Assembly (NCBI GenBank): GCA_016218415.1
Contig: JACRED010000035.1
Span: 1 to 64,000, forward strand
DNA length: 64,000 bases
Direction: 5' to 3'
Source: Nitrosomonadales bacterium
GTDB taxonomy: Bacteria > Pseudomonadota > Gammaproteobacteria > Burkholderiales > Gallionellaceae
The notes under the pieces were generated by a model. That model had not been told where the DNA came from and searched no databases. It saw nothing but the letters and a program-made list of their open reading frames with translations. Shown here piece by piece: positions 8,437-16,411 of the stretch (position 1 is the first letter of the stretch; each line of letters opens with the position of its first letter). The translations under genes were made by a program, and so were the position numbers.

Positions 8437-11376
8437 ATGAATACCCATAATTTTGGCGACTCGCAGAGCACGATCACCCCGCTGCACGATCCGCTGGCAT
8501 CGCCCGCGCCGGATGCCAAAACCGAGGTGCGCAACACGACCTGCTACATGTGCGCCTGCCGCTGCGGCATCCGCGTGCATCTGCGCGACGGCGAGGTGCG
8601 CTACATCGACGGCAATCCCGAGCATCCTTTAAACGGTGGCGTGATCTGCGCCAAGGGCAGTTCCGGCATCATGAAGCAATATTCGCCCGCGCGGCTGACC
8701 AGGCCGCTGCGCCGCAAGCCGGGCTCGGATCGCGGTGCCGGGGAGTTTGAGGAGGTCAGCTGGGAAGAGACCTTCTCCATTCTGTCCGAGCGCTTGGGCA
8801 AGATACGCGCGACCGACCCGAAGAAATTTGCGCTGTTCACCGGACGCGACCAGATGCAGGCGCTGACCGGGATGTTCGCGCGCCAGTTCGGCACGCCCAA
8901 CTACGCTGCGCACGGCGGCTTCTGCTCGGTGAACATGGCCGCCGGGATGATTTACACGATAGGCGGATCGTTCTGGGAATTTGGCGGGCCGGATCTGGAG
9001 CGCGCCAAGCTGTTCATCATGATAGGCACAGCCGAGGATCATCACTCCAACCCGATGAAGATCGCGATTTCGAAATTCAAGCGCGAGGGCGGCCGCTTCA
9101 TTTCGATCAATCCGGTGCGCACCGGTTACTCGGCGATCGCCGACGAGTGGGTGGGGATACGCCCCGGCACCGACGGCGCGCTGCTGCTGGCGCTGATCCA
9201 CGAGATCATCGCGCTGGGGCTGTACGACCGCGATTTTCTGGTGCGCTATACCAATTCCGGCCAATTGGTGAATCTCGATGATGCGCATGACGAGTTCGGC
9301 ATGTTCGTGCGCACCGAAGTGCCTGAAGAAGAAGGCTGCTACGACCCGCAGAACAAGCTGTGGTGGGACCGCAATACCAATAAACCGGTGGTTACGCATA
9401 GCGAGGGCGCCGATCCGTTTTTGTTCGGCGAATTCAAACTGGCCGATGGCACGCCGGTCAAACCCGCGTTCCAGTTGTTGCAGGAGAGGGTGAAGGATTA
9501 CACGCCGGAGTGGGCGAGCGGTGTCACCGGGATTCCGGTCGAGACGATACGCCGCCTGGCATATGAAATGGGCATCACGGCGCGGGACGAGACCATTGAG
9601 CTGCCGATTGCCTGGACAGATTCATGGGGCAAAGAACACGAGAGTGTCACCGGCAATCCGGTGGCCTTTCACGCGATGCGCGGATTGGCGGCGCACTCCA
9701 ACGGCTTCCAGACGATACGTTCGCTGGCGATTCTGATGAGCCTGCTCGGCACGATAGACCGGCCCGGCGGCTTCCGCCACAAGGCGCCGTTCCCGCGCCC
9801 GATACCGCCCTGCGCGCGCACGCCGAACACGCCGCTGGCCGTGAAACCGAACACGCCGCTGGACGGCATGGCGCTGGGCTGGCCGTCCGATCCGGACGAT
9901 CTGTTCGTCAATCCGGACGGCAGCCCGGTGCGCATCGACAAGGCGTTCTCGTGGGAATATCCGCTGTCGGTGCACGGCCTGATGCACAACGTCATCACCA
10001 ATGCCTGGCGCGGCGACCCGTACAAGATAGACACGCTGCTGATCTTCATGGCCAACATGGGCTGGAACTCGACGATGAACACCGTCGAGGTCAGAAAGAT
10101 GCTCAACGACAAGGAACAGAACGGCGAATACAAGATCCCGTTCATCGTGGTGTGCGATGCGTTCCATTCGGAGACCACGGCCTATGCGGACCTGATCCTG
10201 CCGGACACGACCTATCTGGAGCGCCATGATGTGATGTCTATGCTGGACCGACCGATCTCCGAGTTCGACGGGCCGGTGGATGCGGTGCGCATCCCGGTGA
10301 TGCCGCCTACGGGCGAATGCAAACCGTTCCAGGAGGTGCTGATCGAGCTGGGCACACGTTTGAAATTACCGGCCTTCGTCACCAAAGAAGGATCGCGCAA
10401 GTTCCGCGACTATCCCGATTTCATCGTTAACTGGGAAAGCGAACCCGGCTCGGGCATCGGCTTCCTGGCCGGCTGGCGCGGCAAGGGCGGCGAAAAATCG
10501 CTGATCGGCGAGCCCAACCCGAAGCAGTGGGAGATGTATGAAAAGAACAATTGCGTGTTCCATTACGAGTTGCCGCGTTCCTACCAGTACATGCGCAACT
10601 GGAACAAGGGCTATCTGGAGTGGTCGCAGCGCAACCGCATCACGCGCTACGGCGAGCCCATCCTGATCCATATGTATTCCGAAGTGCTGCAGAAATTCCG
10701 CCTCGCCGCACAGGGGCGCGGCATCACGCGCAAGCCGCCTGCCCATCTGGCCAAACGGATAGAGACCTATTTCGACCCGCTGCCGTTTTTCTACGAGCCG
10801 CTGGAAACGCAGTCCAGCGACAAGCAAAAATATCCGCTCGCGGCCGTGACCCAGCGGCCGATGGCGATGTACCATTCCTGGGATTCGCAGAACGCCTGGC
10901 TGCGCCAGATACACACGCACAATTATCTGTACATCAATACGCTTACCGCACGGGATGCGGACATTGCGGATGGGGACTGGATGTGGGTGGAGTCGCAGTG
11001 GGGCAAGGTGCGTTGCATGGCCAGACATTCCGAGGCCGTTGAACCGGGCACGGTGTGGACCTGGAACGCGATCGGCAAGGCGGCGGGGGCATGGAATCTG
11101 TCTCCCAACGCGAACGAATCGCAGAAGGGATTCCTGCTCAATCACCTGATCTCCGAGGAGCTGCCGGCCAATCCAGACGGCTCGCGCTACTCCAATTCCG
11201 ACCCGATCACCGGGCAGGCTGCCTGGTACGACGTGCGCGTGCGCGTCTACAAGGCGGAAGCGGGCGAGCCCGGGCAGACCTCACCGCAATTTGAGCCGTT
11301 GCAGCGCTATCCGAATATGAAAGAACCACCCAAATGGTTCGCGTATTTCGGGGGCAAGAAGGGCGGTAAAAAATGA
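8437..11376 (+). CDS. soeA: Cytoplasmic sulfite dehydrogenase, molybdopterin subunit SoeA
   Basis: A 979-residue DMSO-reductase-family enzyme. The N-terminal [4Fe-4S] motif CYMCACRCGI, completed by a later cysteine in GGVICAKGSSG, is followed by the molybdopterin domains and a C-terminal guanine-dinucleotide-binding barrel (residues about 820-950). There is no twin-arginine signal, which agrees with the cytoplasmic SoeABC that oxidises sulfite directly to sulfate. The start is the ATG at 8437, directly after an in-frame TTG; no strong ribosome-binding site is seen for either. Its stop overlaps the soeB start by 4 bases (ATGA). The gene gives a second, AMP-independent sulfite route beside aprBA/sat. 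Confidence 0.93.
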   Translation: MNTHNFGDSQSTITPLHDPLASPAPDAKTEVRNTTCYMCACRCGIRVHLRDGEVRYIDGNPEHPLNGGVICAKGSSGIMKQYSPARLTRPLRRKPGSDRGAGEFEEVSWEETFSILSERLGKIRATDPKKFALFTGRDQMQALTGMFARQFGTPNYAAHGGFCSVNMAAGMIYTIGGSFWEFGGPDLERAKLFIMIGTAEDHHSNPMKIAISKFKREGGRFISINPVRTGYSAIADEWVGIRPGTDGALLLALIHEIIALGLYDRDFLVRYTNSGQLVNLDDAHDEFGMFVRTEVPEEEGCYDPQNKLWWDRNTNKPVVTHSEGADPFLFGEFKLADGTPVKPAFQLLQERVKDYTPEWASGVTGIPVETIRRLAYEMGITARDETIELPIAWTDSWGKEHESVTGNPVAFHAMRGLAAHSNGFQTIRSLAILMSLLGTIDRPGGFRHKAPFPRPIPPCARTPNTPLAVKPNTPLDGMALGWPSDPDDLFVNPDGSPVRIDKAFSWEYPLSVHGLMHNVITNAWRGDPYKIDTLLIFMANMGWNSTMNTVEVRKMLNDKEQNGEYKIPFIVVCDAFHSETTAYADLILPDTTYLERHDVMSMLDRPISEFDGPVDAVRIPVMPPTGECKPFQEVLIELGTRLKLPAFVTKEGSRKFRDYPDFIVNWESEPGSGIGFLAGWRGKGGEKSLIGEPNPKQWEMYEKNNCVFHYELPRSYQYMRNWNKGYLEWSQRNRITRYGEPILIHMYSEVLQKFRLAAQGRGITRKPPAHLAKRIETYFDPLPFFYEPLETQSSDKQKYPLAAVTQRPMAMYHSWDSQNAWLRQIHTHNYLYINTLTARDADIADGDWMWVESQWGKVRCMARHSEAVEPGTVWTWNAIGKAAGAWNLSPNANESQKGFLLNHLISEELPANPDGSRYSNSDPITGQAAWYDVRVRVYKAEAGEPGQTSPQFEPLQRYPNMKEPPKWFAYFGGKKGGKK

Positions 11377-12104
11377 CGCAACTGGCTCTGGTGATCGATC
11401 TGAATGTATGCGTGGGCTGCCATGCCTGCGTGACCAGTTGCAAGGAGTGGAACACTTCGGGTGCGGCAGGCCCGCTGTGCGACGAGAATCCCTACGGGGC
11501 CGATCCGACCGGCACGTTCTTCAACCGGGTGCAGACCTTCGAGGTCGGGCAGTATCCCAATACCGAAACCGTGCATTTCCCGAAGTCCTGTTTGCATTGC
11601 GAGGATCCGCCCTGCGTGCCGGTCTGTCCTACGGGCGCATCGTACAAGCGCAAGCAGGATGGCATCGTGCTGGTCGATTATGACAAGTGCATAGGTTGCG
11701 AGTATTGCTCTTGGGCCTGCCCATACGGCGCGCGCGAGATCGATATGAAGCAGAAGGTGATGAAAAAATGCACGCTGTGTGTGGACCGCATCTACGATAC
11801 CGGGCTGCCTGAAACAGACCGCAAGCCGGCTTGCGTGATGGCCTGCCCGACCAGCGCGCGGCTGTTCGGCGATGTGCATGATCCCGAGTCGGTGGTGTCG
11901 AAGGCGATCCGCGAAAACGCCGGTTATGCGCTGATGCCGGAATGGGGCACGCAGCCGGCCAACCATTATCTGCCGCGCCGCAAGACCAATCTCAAGATAC
12001 ACGGCGACGAACTCGAGCGTGTCGATAACCCGCTCAAGGTTGACGGCAAGCTGCCCAAGCCGAGCAAGTCCGATCCGACACTCGATGATGTCACGACCTG
12101 GTAA
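11373..12104 (+). CDS. soeB: Sulfite dehydrogenase iron-sulfur subunit SoeB
   Basis: A 243-residue protein with four ferredoxin-type cysteine groups: CVGCHACVTSCKEW near residue 11-24, CLHCEDPPCVPVCPTGA near 72-88, CIGCEYCSWACPYGA near 104-118, and CTLC followed by CVMACPTSA near 130-160. This is the DmsB/NrfC pattern that wires the molybdenum subunit to a membrane anchor. It is encoded between soeA (4-base overlap) and soeC (9-base gap), so one transcript and complex are expected. It acts on the cytoplasmic face. Confidence 0.95.
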   Translation: MTQLALVIDLNVCVGCHACVTSCKEWNTSGAAGPLCDENPYGADPTGTFFNRVQTFEVGQYPNTETVHFPKSCLHCEDPPCVPVCPTGASYKRKQDGIVLVDYDKCIGCEYCSWACPYGAREIDMKQKVMKKCTLCVDRIYDTGLPETDRKPACVMACPTSARLFGDVHDPESVVSKAIRENAGYALMPEWGTQPANHYLPRRKTNLKIHGDELERVDNPLKVDGKLPKPSKSDPTLDDVTTW

Positions 12105-12113
12105 TTACGAACC

Positions 12114-13085
12114 ATGAAACCCGCTTTCTCAGTCATTTTTCTGACCACGCTGATCGGCGCCGGGCAGGGCCTGTTCCTCGCGCTGTTCACCCATCAATCC
12201 TATGCGCTGTTCGGTTTGCTGCCGATGCAGTCGGACGCTTTCTACGGTTACGGCAGTGCGCTGGCCCTGCTGTTTTTGATCGGCGGACTGGTCGCCTCGT
12301 TCTTTCACCTCGGACGCCCGGAGCGCGCATGGCGTTCGGCGACGCAATGGCGCACCTCATGGTTGTCGCGCGAGGTGATCGTGTTGCCCGCGTTCATGGG
12401 CCTGGTGTTCCTGTACGGCGCGGCGCAACTGTCCGGATACCGGCCCGTGCTCGTTACGCTGCCCAGCGGCCTCTCCTTCGACATGACCATCGTGCTCGGT
12501 GTGATCGGCACGCTGCTGTCTTTCGCATTGTTTCTCTGCACCGGCATGATCTACGCCTGCCTGCGCTTCCTGCGCGAATGGCATTCGCCGCTGACCGTCA
12601 TCAACTACATCCTGCTCGGCGGCTCATCCGGTTTCATACTGGCGGCGCTTTATTCGGCCTCGGTGGCGCCCTCGCAGTCCGGCTTCTTCGCCGGCTGGGC
12701 GATCATCATCACCTTGCTGGCGTTCGCCGGACGCGGTGCATCGTTGTGGCGCAATGCGCGCCTCAAGCCGAAATCCACGCTGCAGACCGCCATCGGCATC
12801 AAGCATCCGCACATCGTGCAACGCTCGATGGGCGCGATGGGCGGCTCGTTCAATACCCGCGCGTTCTTTCACGGCAAGAGCGCGGCGTTCATGCGCGCGA
12901 TCAAACCGGCTTTCCTGCTGCTGGCATTCGTGATGCCGCTCGCCCTGCTGGCGCTCGGTATCCTCACGCCCGCGCTGCTCGGCGTTGCATTCATAGTCCA
13001 GTACGTCGGATTGCTGGCGGAACGCTGGTTCTTCTTCGCGCAGGCCAATCACCCGCAGAACCTTTATTACCAGACCATAGGCTGA
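12114..13085 (+). CDS. soeC: Sulfite dehydrogenase membrane anchor SoeC (DmsC-like)
   Basis: A 323-residue integral membrane protein of the DmsC/NrfD-like group, with about eight hydrophobic helices. Examples are FLTTLIGAGQGLFLALF, GSALALLFLIGGLVASFFHLG, MTIVLGVIGTLLSFALFLCTGMIYACLRF and LLGVAFIVQYVGLLAERWFFF. The loop LGRPERAWRSATQWRTSWLSREV is typical of DmsC-family anchors. It would deliver electrons from SoeAB to quinone. Only three bases separate its stop from a tiny ORF that bridges to the TauE-type exporter, suggesting that the operon continues. Confidence 0.92.
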   Translation: MKPAFSVIFLTTLIGAGQGLFLALFTHQSYALFGLLPMQSDAFYGYGSALALLFLIGGLVASFFHLGRPERAWRSATQWRTSWLSREVIVLPAFMGLVFLYGAAQLSGYRPVLVTLPSGLSFDMTIVLGVIGTLLSFALFLCTGMIYACLRFLREWHSPLTVINYILLGGSSGFILAALYSASVAPSQSGFFAGWAIIITLLAFAGRGASLWRNARLKPKSTLQTAIGIKHPHIVQRSMGAMGGSFNTRAFFHGKSAAFMRAIKPAFLLLAFVMPLALLALGILTPALLGVAFIVQYVGLLAERWFFFAQANHPQNLYYQTIG

Positions 13086-13088
13086 ACG

Positions 13089-13205
13089 ATGCAATCCATG
13101 CTCCGATCTTCTGATCAGTTCGCCCCGGTGCCGATGCCATTCATCAGATTGTTGCCTACCGGGAAGCGATATCCGCAGAACCGCTGTATGCCGGAACAAA
13201 ATTGA
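13089..13205 (+). CDS. Possible 38-residue bridging peptide
   Basis: A short frame starts ATG at 13089, three bases after the soeC stop (TGAACGATG), and ends with TGA at 13203-13205, overlapping the ATG of the exporter gene. The product is MQSMLRSSDQFAPVPMPF followed by 20 residues ending RCMPEQN. It has no obvious family, membrane segment or own ribosome-binding site. Its fit between two coding regions suggests it carries ribosomes from soeC to the exporter rather than acting as a protein. Chance is a fair alternative for so short a frame. Confidence 0.35.
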   Translation: MQSMLRSSDQFAPVPMPFIRLLPTGKRYPQNRCMPEQN

Positions 13206-14185
13206 TGTTGAACGTAGCCATTTCCGGCCTGCGGAATACCGGCGGCTTGCTCAAAGCGAACGCGCTGCTCCTGATGTTCACCCTGTCCTTGTTCGCGGCA
13301 GGCGCTTATGCCGCCGAAGGCCTGCCCGCTGCGAGCGCCATGCCCTGGTGGGGCTGGGCTCTGGCGCTGTTCATCACCTGCTTCTTTCTGGGCATCGTCG
13401 CCGTGCCTTCCGGCGTCGGCGGCGGGGTGTTGTTCGTACCCATCGTCGGCGGTTTCTTCCCGTTCCATCTCGACTTCGTGCGCGGCGCAGGGCTGCTGGT
13501 CGCCCTGGCGAGCGCGCTGGCGGCAGGCCCCTCGCTGTTGCGCGGCGGGCTGGCCAACCTGAGGCTGGCTTTGCCGCTGGCGGTGCTGGCTTCGGCCAGC
13601 TCCATCGCCGGCGCGATGATAGGCCTCGCCATTCCGGCCAAGCTGGTGCAGATCGCGCTCGGCATCACCATCCTCGGCATCGTGGTGCTGATGGCGTCGG
13701 CGAAAAAATCCGAGTTCCCAGAGGTCGCGGCACCGGACAGGCTATCGGGCGCGCTGGCCATGCATGGCATTTTTCATGATGCCGCGCGCAACCAGAAGAT
13801 CAGCTGGCAAGTGCACCGCACGCCGCTCGGCCTGACGCTGTTCGTCGGCATCGGTTTCCTTGCCGGACTGTTCGGCATGGGGGCGGGCTGGGCCAACGTG
13901 CCGGTGCTGAATCTGCTGATGGGCGCGCCGCTCAAGGTTTCCGCCGGGACATCGAGTTTTATCCTGACGCTGGTCGATTCATCGGCGGCATGGATCTATC
14001 TGAACAAGGGCGCGGTGCTGGCGATCATCGCCGTGCCGTCGGTGATCGGCATGATGCTGGGCGCTTTCATCGGCGCGCGCCTGCTGCATGTGCTGAAAGC
14101 TTCCGTGGTGCGCAGGCTGGTCATCTCGCTGCTGCTGTTCGCCGGGCTGCGCGCCCTGCTGAAAGGGTTGGGGATATGGCTATGA
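13205..14185 (+). CDS. TauE/SafE family sulfite/anion exporter
   Basis: A 326-residue membrane protein. An N-terminal segment (NALLLMFTLSLFAAGAYAAEG) may be a first helix or a signal, and about eight further hydrophobic segments follow. The GVGGGVLFVPIVGGFFPFHLDFVRGAGLLVALASA motif in the first half and GMGAGWANVPVLNLLMGAPLKVSAGTSSFILTLVDSS in the second are the paired repeats of the TauE/SafE family. Members export sulfite, sulfonates or other organic sulfur acids. Behind soeABC, removal of excess sulfite or of sulfate is the natural guess. It overlaps the next gene by up to 10 bases. An in-frame TTG precedes the ATG. Confidence 0.88.
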   Translation: MLNVAISGLRNTGGLLKANALLLMFTLSLFAAGAYAAEGLPAASAMPWWGWALALFITCFFLGIVAVPSGVGGGVLFVPIVGGFFPFHLDFVRGAGLLVALASALAAGPSLLRGGLANLRLALPLAVLASASSIAGAMIGLAIPAKLVQIALGITILGIVVLMASAKKSEFPEVAAPDRLSGALAMHGIFHDAARNQKISWQVHRTPLGLTLFVGIGFLAGLFGMGAGWANVPVLNLLMGAPLKVSAGTSSFILTLVDSSAAWIYLNKGAVLAIIAVPSVIGMMLGAFIGARLLHVLKASVVRRLVISLLLFAGLRALLKGLGIWL

Positions 14186-14604
14186 ACAACTCCAATAGCG
14201 ATACGCATATTTCTGTCGAACAGCAGCGCTACGCGACCTGGCTGAGCTGGGGGTCGCGTTCCGGACTGGCGATCCTCGTCGCCACCTTTCTGGCCTATGT
14301 GTTTGGCTGGTTGCCCGCGCGTATCCCGCTGGACCAGATGCCGAACGTGTGGAGTCTGCCCACCAGCGAATACCTGCATCAAACGGGCGCGCCGACCGGC
14401 TGGCACTGGCTGACGCTGATCGGTCAGGGTGACTTCGCCGGCCTGCTGGGCATCGCCTGGCTGTCGGGCTGCTCGTTGCTGTGCCTGGTGGTGGTGATGC
14501 CGATTTACGCGCGGCGCCGCGATTGGATATTCCTGGCTATCTGTATCATCGCTCTTCTGGTGCAGCTGCTGGCGGCATCCGGTATGCTGACCGTCGGACA
14601 TTAA
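14176..14604 (+). CDS. Small membrane protein coupled to the TauE exporter
   Basis: A protein of 142 residues (140 if translation begins at the second ATG, 14182, which forms ATGA with the exporter stop). Three hydrophobic segments are clear: SGLAILVATFLAYVFGWL, GLLGIAWLSGCSLLCLVVVMPIYA and WIFLAICIIALLVQLLAASGML. DUF1634-type proteins of similar size and topology often sit beside TauE/SafE genes and this may be a distant relative, but I cannot confirm family membership. It probably partners the exporter. Confidence 0.75.
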   Translation: MAMNNSNSDTHISVEQQRYATWLSWGSRSGLAILVATFLAYVFGWLPARIPLDQMPNVWSLPTSEYLHQTGAPTGWHWLTLIGQGDFAGLLGIAWLSGCSLLCLVVVMPIYARRRDWIFLAICIIALLVQLLAASGMLTVGH

Positions 14605-14615
14605 GGAGCTGCATC

Positions 14616-15437
14616 ATGGGCAATTACCCTTTCAATCGCATCCTGCTGGCGACCGAGCACACGGAATTCGATGCGGGCGCCGAACGTCTTGCGTTCGCGA
14701 TGGCCAAGCGTTGCGGCGTACCGCTGCGCGTGATCGTCCCACTGCTCAGCAATCCTGAATACGAAGCCGAGATGCCGGAACTGGCCTTGCGCGCGGAACA
14801 GGATGCGGGCAGCAAGATCGCCGCCTTGCGCAAACAGGCCGATGCGCTGGGTGTGCAGCTGGATGTGCAGGTAAGGCGCGGAGCTGAGCGGCACGCCGAG
14901 ATCGTGGCCGAAGCCGCCGAATTCAAGGCCGATCTGGTCGTCATCCGCAGGCGCGGTAAGCCCGGCTTTCTGTCGCGTATGCTGATAGGCGAAATGGTCA
15001 GCAAGGTGATACACGATATTTCCTGCAGCGTCCTGCTGGTGCCGCGCGCGGCAGAATTCTGGGACAGGCGCGTGCTGGCGGCGGTGGGCGATACCCCGTC
15101 CGCATCCGACATCGCCAAAACGGCGGGAACCATCGCCGGCCTATGCGGGCTGCCCCTTACCGTCCTGAGTGTCTCGCCGGATGAGGCATCGCTGTCCAGA
15201 ACGCAGAGTTTGAACACGTTGAACGTTGCGCTGGCCTCCGCTTCGTCGGATAGGGTGCACGGTGAAGTGCGGGTTGGAAAACCGGTGGAGCAGACCATCG
15301 CTGCCGTCAGGGAAACGGGTGCGGATCTTGTGGTGATCGGACGGCAACGCTATCACCTCATCCCTTTCGGCAGTCGCAGCATCATGCAGGACATCGCGGG
15401 CAACATGGACGTGCCTACACTGGTCGTGCCCGCATAG
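14616..15437 (+). CDS. Tandem universal stress protein (UspA)
   Basis: A 273-residue protein made of two Usp domains. Domain 1 (1-145) begins YPFNRILLATEHTEFDAGAERLAFAMA and ends with VSKVIHDISCSVLLVPR. Domain 2 (about 150-273) ends with QDIAGNMDVPTLVVPA and contains GADLVVIGRQR. The ATP-binding GxxG region is degenerate in domain 1 (RRRGKPGFLSRMLIGEM). The start at 14616 has AAGGAG 8 bases before it. It is the last gene of the soeABC-tauE run, and the operator region for tusA follows. It may sense energy or redox state; the ligand is unknown. Confidence 0.9.
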   Translation: MGNYPFNRILLATEHTEFDAGAERLAFAMAKRCGVPLRVIVPLLSNPEYEAEMPELALRAEQDAGSKIAALRKQADALGVQLDVQVRRGAERHAEIVAEAAEFKADLVVIRRRGKPGFLSRMLIGEMVSKVIHDISCSVLLVPRAAEFWDRRVLAAVGDTPSASDIAKTAGTIAGLCGLPLTVLSVSPDEASLSRTQSLNTLNVALASASSDRVHGEVRVGKPVEQTIAAVRETGADLVVIGRQRYHLIPFGSRSIMQDIAGNMDVPTLVVPA

Positions 15438-15454
15438 GCTAAATGTCCGGGATA

Positions 15455-15522
15455 TAACCCTAACAGGTTACCCCGTAACCCTTTATGGTTATGGACGCTG
15501 ACAAGCTGGATATCCCTATAAT
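15455..15522 (+). promoter_or_regulatory. tusA-dsrE2 promoter with tandem operators, sites B1 and B2
   Basis: Site B1 is TAACC-CTAACA-GGTTA (15455-15470). Site B2 is TAACC-CTTTAT-GGTTA (15476-15491). Their centres are 21 bases apart, two helix turns. A perfect -10 box TATAAT lies at 15517-15522 with no recognisable -35, so B2 would be centred about 45 bases before the transcription start. That is where an activator touching polymerase normally binds. AGAAGGAG then precedes the tusA ATG. Confidence 0.65.
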
Positions 15523-15598
15523 GCAACAGTACACTAGTTTCCGTATGATGCTGAAACGGTGTGAATGGTATTAATATCAATCAGAAGGAGAAGTGATC

Positions 15599-15826
15599 AT
15601 GAACTTTGACAAAGAATTTGACGCCAGCGGCCTGTCCTGCCCCTTGCCTATCCTGAAGACCAAAAAAGCGCTCGCCGATATGACCTCGGGGCAGGTGCTC
15701 AAGATGATCGCCACGGATTGCGGCTCGGTCAAGGATATGCAGGCTTTTGCCGACCAGACGGGCAACCCGCTGTTGTCCTCGACGGAAGAGGGCGGAAAAT
15801 ACATTTTCTTCATGAAGAAAAAATAA
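15599..15826 (+). CDS. tusA: Sulfur carrier protein TusA
   Basis: A 75-residue sulfurtransferase. The active cysteine is Cys14 in GLSCPLP, the CPxP motif that carries a persulfide. The start is the ATG at 15599, with AGAAGGAGAAG upstream; the frame is also open two codons earlier at a GTG. In reverse-Dsr sulfur oxidisers TusA receives sulfane sulfur from rhodanese or DsrE2 and passes it to DsrEFH. Here it is followed by a dsrE2 gene, matching the known rhd-tusA-dsrE2 association, but no rhodanese is present. The tandem operators upstream tie it to the dsr and soe genes. Confidence 0.95.
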   Translation: MNFDKEFDASGLSCPLPILKTKKALADMTSGQVLKMIATDCGSVKDMQAFADQTGNPLLSSTEEGGKYIFFMKKK

Positions 15827-15865
15827 GGTTAGGCGACTTTCCAACACCACATTTAAGGAAAAAAC

Positions 15866-16336
15866 ATGACTACCAAAAAAATGGCCATCATCGCCACCAA
15901 GGGCACGCTGGACATGGCGTATCCGCCATTCATCCTGGCTTCGACCGCTGCCGCGCTGGGCTACGAGGTGCAGGTGTTCTTCACCTTCTACGGATTGCAA
16001 TTGCTGCGCAAGGATCTGTCCGATGTGAAGATCAGCCCCTTGGCCAATCCCGCGATGCCGATGCCGGTGCCGATGCCGGTGATGGTGCAGATGCTGCCCG
16101 GCATGGAGACCATGGCGACCATGATGATGAAGGACAAGCTCAAGAAAAAAGGTGTAGCATCACTGGAGGAACTGCGCAGCCTGTGCCAGGAAGCCGATGT
16201 GAAATTCATCGCCTGCCAGATGACAGTGGACCTGTTCGATTTTCAGAAGAGCGATTTCATCGACGGTATCGAATACGGCGGCGCGGCGATGTTCCTGGGT
16301 TTCGCAGGGGATACCGATATCTGCCTGTTTGTTTGA
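15866..16336 (+). CDS. DsrE2-type sulfur relay protein
   Basis: A 156-residue DsrE/F superfamily protein. The N-terminus MAIIATKGTLDMAYPPFILASTAAALGYEV is the DsrE2 signature, and a methionine/proline-rich segment (NPAMPMPVPMPVMVQ) follows. Cysteines lie at 107, 117 (FIACQMT) and 153 (DICLFV); Cys117 matches the conserved position of the family. DsrE2 is thought to be membrane-associated and to move sulfane sulfur with TusA. It lies 39 bases after tusA, with a clear AAGGAAAA before the ATG. Confidence 0.9.
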   Translation: MTTKKMAIIATKGTLDMAYPPFILASTAAALGYEVQVFFTFYGLQLLRKDLSDVKISPLANPAMPMPVPMPVMVQMLPGMETMATMMMKDKLKKKGVASLEELRSLCQEADVKFIACQMTVDLFDFQKSDFIDGIEYGGAAMFLGFAGDTDICLFV

Positions 16337-16411
16337 GCGGGCGGTGATTTAAAGGTTTTCAGTAGCAGGGTAGGGGAGTGTTTTTCAATCAACCATAGGG
16401 GAGTTGTTTAC

